A DNA stretch of 64,000 nt from Diphasiastrum complanatum. Lineage: Eukaryota; Streptophyta; Lycopodiopsida; Lycopodiales; Lycopodiaceae. The stretch is from assembly GCA_029204225.1 (NCBI GenBank), contig CM055104.1:26763253-26827252 (forward strand), given 5' to 3'. Positions 55,390 to 64,000 of this stretch are shown piece after piece. Both the position numbers and the translations under genes were made by a program. The notes beneath the pieces are model-generated. The model did no database searches and was not told where the DNA came from. It was given only the letters and a program-made list of their open reading frames with translations. Position 1 is the stretch's first letter; each line of letters opens with the position of its first letter.

Positions 55390-56271
55390 TGTTGCGACGG
55401 CGCCTCAAAGGGCGCTGGGACTTGAGCGGTTTCTCCAACACGCGCTTAAGTCTAACGTTCATCCATCATGCACTTACGTAAAAGCCAACTCAGAAACGTA
55501 ACAAGCTTAACCATTCAGACTTAAGAAAACTGGAATCCCATCCAACCCGAAAGCCAACTCTGAATCCATCCCCAAAAGGTAATTAAAGGCAAAGACAAGC
55601 CACACATGAAACCCAAGGCATAGTGGTTGCCAAACTAACCGATTGGCATAGCGGCAAGCCCCATGTCGATGACAGGGACCCTTAGGCGCCAGCGATGCAA
55701 AAAGGTTGTAGTAAGGGTCCTTCCACTTGGACCAGTCCCGGAGGCGAAACCGAAATGGTAATCATCCCAAAGGATCAACTTTATTAGATTTGAAAGAGGT
55801 TACATTCATACATAGACTGACCGGTCTCGGGGCCACCAGCACGTGCTGGGCATTGTGCTTGGCTCGTGCTGGTAGAGGGAGCTGAGACCTGGCGACTGGA
55901 TTCCTGGCACTGGTTGAGCTGCCCAAGTTTCTGTCTGCCGGACTCCCCCTATAGTTCTGCTGTGATTCGGCACACCCCCTTTGTTCTGAAACATAGTGCT
56001 TTCTAGTAAAGCACGCCTTTTGGGACTTAGTTTTTATTTTGCTGATTAAGCCTGGCAAGCCTGGCAGAATCAGTCTGGCTCCCGGACATGGGTCCTGGGA
56101 GCCGTTCCGGTGGCAGAATCAACTTGCTTCCTGACTAGGCCATGACTCGAGCTCCAAAGCTAGCTCATGACTTGTGACTACTTGACTGGCTCACCACAGG
56201 TCTGAGGCTTAGTCCTTGACGTTCTAACTTGCTATGGGACCTTAGGGAGTGTCACCCCTTAGAGTCTTACA
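55390..56271 (-). mobile_element. 5' LTR, gypsy P (882 bp)
   Basis: On the minus strand it starts TGTAAGACTCTAAGG at 56271 and ends CGTCGCAACA. The shared part with the 3' LTR differs by few bases. It carries CCAGCACGTGCTGG at 55836-55849 and a 10-base internal duplication (GCCTGGCAAGCCTGGCA). Confidence 0.75.
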
Positions 56272-56651
56272 GGGCACGCTGGGTGCACCTGAGTCAGCTT
56301 TACAACACTAATCCTCTTTAAGAACTTATAACTCTTGCTAGACAATTCAGATTGATTTGGTTTCAATTTCTATGGAAAGTATAGATCATAAGATTTCCAT
56401 CAAGCTATAACATTGCTATCTTTGGATCTATCAGTAAGGAGAACAAAGGGACTGAAAATCTCTGATTTTCACACGTGCGGAATTTCAGAATTCCGTACTA
56501 CCTCAATTCAGGTCTGAAAATTCAGTTCAGGTCCGATTTGATTAAATTACACTTCAGAGAAATGTTAGAAAAAGTGCAAAACTGCTTTTTTGCTTGTTTA
56601 TCTCTCAATTTCTTGTACTATCAGAGAAATTAGCATGCAAAGCTTAATGAG
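56272..56651 (-). other. Leader, element L
   Basis: Untranslated. CACACGTGCG lies at 56470-56479, about 189 bases from the LTR edge, and is followed by GTACGGAATTCTGAAATTCCG. Gypsy P cuts it at 56271. Confidence 0.55.
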
Positions 56652-56663
56652 GCTCTGATACCA
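56652..56663 (-). promoter_or_regulatory. Primer binding site, element L
   Basis: The minus strand reads TGGTATCAGAGC after LTR end TTCAACA. Confidence 0.85.
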
Positions 56664-57527
56664 TGTTGAAAACTCTAGAATTCACACATGTGGAAAATGT
56701 TCACAAGAGTGACTGATCTTGATTAAGCTTTGTGATTGGCACAATACCCTGATTCTAGATTGGTCAACAAGATCTAGTTCATAAGATATGGCTAATTCAC
56801 AATCTAGCATGCTAATCAATAGAAGGAATGAATCAAAGAATGATTAAAAGTAAAAATTACAATGCATAAGCATTAGCCTCAACACGAGTTAGAGAGAGAG
56901 AGCTAGAGAGTTAACAAGAAAAAAAATAGTTTAGATCCAACCAAGCATGAGATAGCTACAAAACTTTGGTTCTTCATTACTTTGTGAATGAGAATGCTAT
57001 GTACATATATAGGAGTGCCAAAATTTGTGGTACTCCTTGCATTCAATGCACATCCTACACCTATTCAAGTGCAAACAACTATTAACTTGACACCTCATAA
57101 CTGCTAGCATGTATAGGTTGCACCTAACTCCTACCTACTTTCTCCAAATGGCAATTTCTCAACTAGCCATGTACAAATCTACATGCATGTGTCCATTAGA
57201 GTGATTGCATGCTTTGCATGTCACTATGGAAACTTAGGACATTATGCATTTATTGTGGCTCAAGTTTCTACAAGGTCATAATTGACCAATTCCATGTGAA
57301 TCTCTATATGCATGTCAAACTAGACATTGTCAACATTATTGCATATCATACTAGACCAACTAGACTTTATGCATGTCACTGAAATTTGATCTACCTAACC
57401 CAAATCGCCCTATTATACAAGGATATGTGCTCAATTCACATACCTTGCATATGTACAAAATATTTACATGGGTAGGATCCCCCAAACATTAACAACAGAT
57501 GATAGATATGTTTTACAATTCTTAACA
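56664..57527 (-). mobile_element. 5' LTR, element L (864 bp)
   Basis: A near-identical partner of 30631-31492. With the PBS here and a purine tract beside the other copy, the two have the order expected of the ends of one minus-strand element. CACACATGTG at 56683-56692 is the decayed palindrome that is intact in the partner. Confidence 0.8.
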
Positions 57528-57925
57528 GTCCCGATGGTGAGTCCTGTGTTGAGTTGCTCCGGAGTCTAAGTACTAGGAATTGATGTCCTACAAATCTCCA
57601 ACCTTGGTCATCAAGGCAACTTGATCTTCCTCTTGTTCTGGATCGAGTGACCGGTTGAGACAACATTGGCTTGTTGTTGAGACTGTTTCTTTCTTTCATT
57701 GTTGTACTTGAATGTTCTGCAGTCCTTGATGAGATGACTAGTCCTCTTATAGTATTTGTGGAACAGTTTCTACATTGGCTGGAATGATGAAGAGTTCAAT
57801 CTTGTACTAGAATTCGATCCAAAACCAAAATTTGATCCAGACTACATGTTGCTCTTCTTGTCAGAATAATCTGACTTTGTGGATTTCTTTGATTTGAACT
57901 TTTGATTTTTCTTTGTATATAGAGC
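57528..57925 (-). pseudogene. Copia gag zinc knuckle and protease site, element S
   Basis: The minus strand gives ALYTKKNQKFKSKKSTKS, a decayed knuckle HKYYKRTSHLIKDC, QSQQQAN, several stops, then S-stop-YLDSGATQHRTHHRD at the very edge of LTR L. The next residues (WFQSYKPFTHSR) are at 30630. Confidence 0.75.
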
Positions 57926-58520
57926 TTTTGAAGTGCGAGATATAGCTTTTAAGCTACATCTCAGAAAGAAATTTTACTCCCTCAAGATGGCGAATGGTGA
58001 TTCCCTACATAATCACATCAACTAATTCAAGGACCTGTTGAAACAAATGGCCGCTGTCGGATCTATCATAGACGCAACTGCTTACAAGCTTGCTAAGCTC
58101 ATACGATAGCTGGGTGATGATCATCATGACACATCCAGAACTAACTCTTTCGAGAGTCACTAGAATACATGTAGAGGAAGGAAGCCTCTAGTTCCTCAGC
58201 TGATTCTCATGCTTTGTACACCAACAAGAGCACAACTAAGCAAAAGAAGAAGAAAGGCCCGAAGCAATCAAGGCAAGACCAAAAACCAGCACAACATAAG
58301 GAACAGTCGAATCTGCAGATAAAGAAGAAGTTGTTCTGCAGATACTGCAAGAAAAACAACCACAAAATTCAAGACTGCCGGATACTGCAAGCAAAGAACA
58401 ATAGAAAGGGACAGTCGAATCAAGTGGCAAATGCAGCTACAGAAGTTCCACAACCTATTCAAGAAGCGGATCATGATGCCTTCATGACCAGCCATCAAGG
58501 AGCATCTATTGATAGTTCTT
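57926..58520 (+). pseudogene. Copia gag, element K
   Basis: It starts inside gag (FKLHLRKKFYSLKMANGDSL), with stops after HIN and LIR (the usual text is FKDLLKQMAAVGS and LGDDH). It then opens at 58214 with a Lys/Gln-rich tail and the zinc knuckle CRYCKKNNHKIQDC, which keeps all Cys and His. Element S abuts head to head. Confidence 0.75.
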
Positions 58521-59139
58521 GGTTCCTGGATTCCGGTGCCACTCAGCATATGACCAGTCTCATTGGATGTTTCAAGTCCTATATACCTTACAATACCAAC
58601 AAATATGTTCACCTTGGCGATAATAACACACAAGCTATTCAAGGTGAAGGTACTGTGAGATTGAGCTTTGCAAATGATCAATCTAAGCTACTCTCTAAAG
58701 TCCTATATCTACCAAACTTATCTATGAATCTGCTCTTTGTAAGTAGAATTACAGATCTAGGACATAGAGTAGATTCGAATGTGATCAGTGAAAAGAAGTT
58801 GATAGGACAGGCAAGATCCTAGCACTCGAAAAGAGACATGGATACTTGTATAAATTAAGTCATTGCTTTTCTACCTCTAGTCAGGTGCTCGGTACTTCTA
58901 TTCATGCAAATAAAAGTTTACTTTGGCATTATAGACTTGGTCACTTGAACAATGCTGTTGTACAACAAATGTCTAGACAATCTATTGTTCTTGATCTCGA
59001 CTATCCTTGTGATAAAGTCGAGTTACCTATCTGTCAAGACTATCTAGTTGGTAAACAGACTAGACAACCATTTAAATCAAGCCATCAGCATATTACTAGA
59101 GGATTGTTAGACATTGTACATTTAGACATTTGTGGCTAG
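58521..59139 (+). pseudogene. Copia protease and pre-integrase, element K
   Basis: DSSWFLDSGATQHMTS is an intact protease site, followed by VHLGDNNTQAIQGEGTVRLS and LYLPNLSMNLLFVSRITDLG. After a frame break, LLWHYRLGHLNNAVVQQMS begins integrase. The Cys pair reads LPICQDYLVGKQ, so only one Cys is kept. Confidence 0.8.
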
Positions 59140-59679
59140 ATGAAAAATCCTTCACTGAAGGATGCAAAGTATTTTATTATTGATGAATTTTACAGAAGGA
59201 CTATGGTATACTTTATGAAGAAGAAACCAGAATAGATGTTTGACCAAGGCCCTCTTAGACAAGACACCCCACGAGGTGTGGACAGGCTCTAAGCCTTTTG
59301 TGAAGAACCTAAGAGTGTTTGGATGCATTGCCTACACATAGATCCTGAAAGACACGAGGAAGATATTGGACTTCCAAGGTCTCAAGACCATCCTGATTGG
59401 ATATACTTCATCTAAAAATACATACAAGATGTATGATCCTGATATCCAACAAATCTTGTATAGCTGAGATACAGTCTTTATCGAGGATCAGTTCGTCGAC
59501 ATCAAAGGCAAGGATATTGCTCTAGGAAAACCTTCATCACCTGGCATTGACACGACAATCCGTGCTTCTGGCTCAAGCGTGTCCATTGTCGACCCACTAT
59601 TTGACAGCGAATCAGATGAAGACATTGCTGCTACCCAGCAACAAGTCCCAAGAGTGGTTCATCAGTCGATTCCTCCCAG
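59140..59679 (+). pseudogene. Copia integrase remnants, element K
   Basis: A stop after HLDICG. The central core is deleted near 59240. The tail reads ALLDKTPHEVWTGSKPF, VKNLRVFGCIAYT, LIGYTSSKNTYKMYDPD and TVFIEDQFVD, the region between integrase and RT. Confidence 0.7.
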
Positions 59680-60294
59680 ATGATCAAGTTGAGTGCGTAC
59701 ACAGCCCACAAGGTATACTCCCGAGTCTGCATAGTACATCAACTTGATGTACAAATAGCCTATCTGAATGGAGTTATACAAGAAGACATCTACATGATTC
59801 AGCCCAAAGGATTCATTCTAAAAGGTATGAAGAATCATGTCTGTAAACTCCATAAAGCACTCTACGGCTTGAAACAGTCTGCCAGAGCTTGGTTTTATAG
59901 GATCAACACGTTTCTCATCAAACAAGGTTTTCAACCAAGCATTGTTGATTGCAATGTCTATTTCAAGTCAGTGTAGCAATCCTTCATTATCATTACCTTA
60001 TACATGGATGATACATTGCTGTTCAACAACAATACCAATTTGGTTAAGGATTCTAAGCAGATGCTATTTTCAGAGTTCGACATGACTGATCTGGGCAAAG
60101 CTCACTTCTGTCTGGGCATTCAAATCCACAGAGGCAGAGCGAGACGACTGATCTACATCACTCAACAAAGGTATCTTCACAATGTTCTTAACAGATACAA
60201 TCTAATGAATTGTAAGTTAGCTCACTCACTGATGGATCCAGGCCTGCATTTGTCAAATGACCAATGTCCCCGGACCAAGCAGGAAGAGGAGTAG
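59680..60294 (+). pseudogene. Copia reverse transcriptase, element K
   Basis: The N-terminal third is missing. It then reads QLDVQIAYLNGVIQEDIYM, CKLHKALYGLKQSARAWF, VDCNVYFKSV-stop, and LYMDDTLLFNN. The catalytic site is YMDD rather than YVDD, the form used by retroviruses; here it may just be drift. DMTDLGKAHFCLGIQIHRG follows. TAG at 60292 ends the frame before RNase H. Confidence 0.8.
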
Positions 60295-60999
60295 ATGAGA
60301 GAATATCCTTATCGATCGATACTTGGATCTCCCATGTATGCAATGGTTTGTACATCACCAGACATCTCTTTTGCAGTAAGCTCACTCAGCCAATATATGG
60401 CTAATCCTGGCATTACCCATTGGAAGTCTCTCATAAGAGTCATGAGGTATATTCGAGCTACCATGGACCAGTGCATCTGCTATGGAGATGTCAGCAATGA
60501 CAATCTTCATCAGCTCAGTGGATATTCTGATGCAAGCTGGGGAGGAGATGTAGACAATCGTAAGTCCACATCTGGATTTACATTCTTCTTCAACGATGGT
60601 CCTATCTCATGGAACAGTCGTAAGCAAACCTTTATCGCTCTTTCTTCTACAGAAGCAGAATACATTGTTGCTTGTCAATCTATTAAGGAAGCATTTTGGT
60701 TGAGAAATTTACTATCAGACATTAATTCATATCAGTACAGTCCCACAATTTTATTATGTGATAATTAGAGTGTTATTGTCTTATCGGCCAACCCTAGATT
60801 TCACTCTAGGAGTAAGCACATTGAAATTAGATATCACTACATCAGGGGCATGGTTCTCAACAAGGAGGTGAGCTTAACATACTGTAGAATGCAGGACATG
60901 GTTGTAGATATATTCATGAAGGCATTAAGTGTTAATGCACACAACAAGTTTTGTGCATTGCTTAGTCTGAAGATCAAGGCATTTATGAATCTAGATTAA
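60295..60999 (+). pseudogene. Copia RNase H, element K
   Basis: YRSILGSPMYAMVCTSPDIS, HWKSLIRVMRYIRATM, GYSDASWGGDVDNRKSTSGF and LSSTEAEYIVACQSIKEAFW, then CDN-TAG-SVIVLSANP where the family has CDNQS (CAG to TAG, 60766). It continues SKHIEIRYHYIRG and MVVDIFMKALS to TAA at 60997-60999. The active-site acids are present. Confidence 0.85.
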
Positions 61000-61006
61000 G
61001 AGGGGG

Positions 61007-62160
61007 TGTGGATTTATCTCCTCTACTATTCTAGATCCTATTTGAATCTGCCTCCATCATGTTGCATTTTTACTCATGTTGTCGCATAGTCTGCATATTT
61101 ACATGTAAAATAAGACAGGCAAAAAATGCGACTGTCTGCATAAATACAAGTAAATTTTCACAGACAAAAAGGCAAAAAAGACGACACTATGTTTTTACAC
61201 ATGATTTGTGATAGGCGAAAAAGACGACACTATCCTACAAATGCCGAAGGTGCCCTAACGGAAAAGCGAAGGTACCCTGTAAATCAAATCTTAAGGCATT
61301 TGTCTGAGTGTCACATTTTTCGCATCTTCACCAACGTTCATTTCAGCGAAGGCTGACGTCGCGGCCTTTTCACACTCATCCCATGCAACTGTGCAAACAG
61401 ATTTGACAACGACAGTAGCCACCCACGATCTCCCACAGACAACACATCCACTTTGTACTTTCTTTATCTGCACACCTATACATTTATGTATATATATTGG
61501 ATACCATCTACATATCCAATGTGTGTGAAAATAAGAACATCATAAGCTTATTAGAGATAGATGAAGTAGATGCTTTCGCGCGTCGATTTTTTGTATTGTC
61601 AGTAATAGGTTTATTCCTTTCACAGATTGGATTAGCTTTTGAAGCACGTGGTTTTGTCCACTATTGTCTTGTGCTCAACAACGTTATTGACCTATATATT
61701 TTGCTATACTTAATCTGATAACAGCTCTGTTTGTTCTGTGTTCAGGATTGTATTAGTATTGGTATGCTTTTCTACATGTTGTTTGACTCTCTTATTGCTT
61801 AATCTGGTAGTCCGTTCTTAGCAAATTATTATTAGTCTAGTTATTTGCGACTAATATTTGGTCTTGCCTTTTGCGACTGATTATCAATCGAGCTCAGTCT
61901 AGCACTTCGCAAATAATTTGCGACTGATGCTACGTAATCAGATCGAACATGATTTCAATCACTAACATTCTGTTCGTGTCTGATAGGCGTAGTCATGCTT
62001 AGGAAAGTAGTCATGCTTAGGGAAAGAGTAAGATAGCTCATTCCGCTGTGCACGAACACTTTCTATTCGAGTTCGTTTCATTTTCGAGTTTTGAGTTCGC
62101 TTCTTTTCGTGTTCATTTCTTTTAGAGCTATTTCTGTTTCTCACACTCACACACCCTCTT
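61007..62160 (+). mobile_element. 3' LTR, element K (end uncertain)
   Basis: A purine tract AAGAGGGGG (60998-61006) precedes TGTGGATTTATC. U3 has short repeated phrases with GACGACACTAT and GGCAAAAAAG; TATATATATT lies near 61486. Later TTTGCGACTGAT and similar words repeat (61840-61930). I cannot place the LTR end; it may be as early as 61750. Confidence 0.5.
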
Positions 62161-62183
62161 TCTCCAATAGACTGGCCCTCCAG

Positions 62184-62600
62184 TGTTTGAGATTATTGGT
62201 CACGCCATGATTTAACTCCATATCAAGGCCAATTTGTGACTAATTATCTTGAGAGGACCCAGACACTCTAATTGAGACATATGGAGTATTGCATGTCTGT
62301 GTGACGAATATAGGCAGGAGGACTGCATGAAGAGATGTGATCTATTTATAGTTGACCTACATGGGGGTTGCATGTTTTCATGCACAAGACTCTACTCTCT
62401 ATATAATGAGGTGGGGATTCTCCCGTCGACATATTGGGCTTAGGTTATCAGTTTCTCTCTTCTCCTCTAGCTTTCACATGGCATGGCTTGGGCGCTAGAT
62501 CCAAGTTTGATCTAGGATTGGTTGGGCGGTTTGGCTCCATAGTCTCTCTTATTGTGCTCTCCTATCCTCATCTTAGGGGTTTTCCTTAGCGGTCTTTACA
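62184..62600 (+). mobile_element. 5' LTR, element M
   Basis: It ends GGTCTTTACA one base before a PBS and probably starts TGTTTGAGATT. TATATAA at 62400-62406 fits a promoter. Unlike any other LTR in the window. Confidence 0.55.
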
Positions 62601-62601
62601 T

Positions 62602-62613
62602 TGGTATCAGAGC
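62602..62613 (+). promoter_or_regulatory. Primer binding site, element M
   Basis: TGGTATCAGAGC; Met-i tRNA type. Confidence 0.8.
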
Positions 62614-63270
62614 CCGACTAAGATGCGGTCTTGGATGGGATGGAGACAAGTTCTACATTGAATTGGAATTGGAAAGCACTTGGATTTGCATCTCAAAGAG
62701 AAGTGCTGATTTTTTCAAGAGAAGTTAGAATGCCGAGAATTATGTGACTTCATTCGTAATTTCATGTTTCTTGAGGAGACTTTCCATTGGTGTAAATAGA
62801 TCTACTTTGTAGATTTGGCTGCTTGTTTCCTTGCCGTAGTCTGCTTAGTTAAAGTTTTGATAGCATGCTTTAATGTTCCGAATCATGTCATCTTGGTTAA
62901 GTTCATAGTTAAATTGATAATAAATCGGTTTATTCAACTTGTATGGACTGTAGACAATATTGGACATGATTCTGGTGATTCCATGTCGATGATGGGAAGT
63001 TTTTTTTTTCTTATGAAAATCCTCCAGAGAACTTGCATGATGGGAATGTAGACAATGTGAGCTGTAAGACTAATACTGAAAGCAAGGGCTAGGCAGGGAT
63101 ATTTCACCTCACTAGAATAACCTGTAAACAGATTATTGTTTTTGGTTGTGAAATAAGGGGAAAGCAAGAAGCAATCCAGAGAAATATAACCCGGTTTTAA
63201 GAATCACAAGAAGCGATTTACTGCTTGCTTCAAGTTTGGTTCTCTGTTTGAAATTACAGAGAGATAATTT
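62614..63270 (+). other. Leader of element M, no gag seen
   Basis: No gag or pol motif can be read in any frame. A 78-codon plus frame (62815-63051) has no recognisable feature. M may be non-autonomous or its gag may lie beyond the window. Confidence 0.35.
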
Positions 63271-64000
63271 TGGTTATGAAATCAATATCCATGTTTTTGC
63301 CATAATGATTGTTTGCAAACCTAATGGATTCCTGGAAAAGCAAATCCTAGCCAAATAGTTGGAATTCTTAGTTGATTCAGTTGTGGAAACCATGGTAGAT
63401 CCAGTCATGTACTTGACAGATTGCATGCAGATCGCTCTTTCCTTGGATTCACCTGCAAAAAAGAATGTGAAGTCTACCTTGACAGCTGCCTTTGGGCGTT
63501 GTGGGTGGTTAGCCATAGTTGAGGTATGAGTTGATGTTCCCTCCTTGGCAGTGATGAATGAGAAGTTCTAGCTATAGAGGAGGCAATAGATCTATTTTGT
63601 TTCAGAGATACCTGAAACCCGAGGGGTTGGAGGATCTGTAAACGTGCATCTGGGAGATCTAGTAGTTAAATGCATGTCCTCCTTTTCCATAGAGTGTGTG
63701 AATAGCAGCATGCCTGTTTTTCACAATGTTGGAGAATGGTAGGGAGCGCTTGATGTGAAAAAAAGAAGAGAAAGGTTAAGCACGACCTAAACTGTTCCTG
63801 GTTGCTTCTCTGTCTCGTGGTAGAGCGCGACTGGAAACCCTTTTTGTGCCAAAGGGAGTGGCGGCCATGGAGGAGCATAGGGTTTTTTTAGGGCTTTTGG
63901 CATGCATATGTAAAGTTGACTTGGAGCTTGATATGACAATCTGCAATTCTGTAATTGCATGGCTTGTTGCAATACAATTATCCAAGGATCACTTTGGGCT
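63271..64000 (-). other. Unassigned DNA with short minus-strand frames
   Basis: A frame at 63274-63516 starts MANHPQRPKAAVKVDF. Another stretch near 63868-63777 starts MAATPFGTKRVSSR after GGAGGCC, a good start context, and is Arg/Ser rich like some organelle-targeting peptides. Neither is recognisable or long enough to call a gene. Local GC is higher than in the retroelements. It may hold pieces of a host gene. Confidence 0.2.

Noticed and set aside
62815-63051. Plus-strand hydrophobic 78-codon frame as a gene
   Set aside because: Short, in the leader region of element M, no recognisable motif.

Overview
The window is nuclear DNA of a seed plant, probably one with a large, repeat-rich genome; a gymnosperm is possible but the sequence does not prove it. 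It is AT-rich and almost wholly made of Ty1/copia and Ty3/gypsy LTR retrotransposons and their broken remains. Most primer binding sites read TGGTATCAGAGC, the plant initiator-Met tRNA type. No bacterial genes, no CRISPR array and no rRNA are present, and no intact autonomous element survives.

Layout. 1-800: a possible two-exon unknown gene. 1386-2396: chromodomain gypsy remnant (family R) with its 3' LTR. 2397-7741: copia element A (minus) and a related fragment. 7726-10454: head end of copia element Q (plus). 10498-14814: copia B (minus). 14818-18842: copia C (minus). 18883-21958: a gypsy gag scrap and the head half of copia D (minus). 21959-22758: deletion derivative E. 22759-23528: a higher-GC orphan coding fragment that does not look like a retroelement. 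23529-26999: family R LTR piece, then copia F (plus) with its 3' LTR. 27065-30214: LTR fragments, one folded back on itself, and a duplicated segment.

30631-57527 looks like one nested block. Its two ends are the two LTRs of an element L (minus), and the flanks on either side join in frame into the protease of a host copia element S. Inside this block are copia I (plus), unknown or coiled-coil relics, a short non-autonomous LTR element T, the LTR and leader of gypsy R, copia G (minus) carrying a solo LTR with a CTCCC target duplication, copia N (minus) split by copia H (plus), and gypsy P (minus). 57926-62160: copia K (plus). 62184 onward: the 5' LTR and leader of another element, M, then mostly unassigned DNA.

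The most interesting signal is shared by several copia families. A palindrome, CACACGTGTG, or its decayed form CACATGTGTG, recurs about 173-184 bases before the LTR end in one group of LTRs and 10-25 bases before it in another. A further copy lies about 130-195 bases into the untranslated leader. Where a TATA box is visible the site is downstream of it, so it should be transcribed. It may act on DNA (G-box) or on RNA (pairing or dimerisation around the primer site). Other notable points are an LTR end that resembles the 5' half of tRNA-Asp beside a tRNA-Asp primer site, and repeated breakpoints at the reverse-transcriptase YVDD motif.
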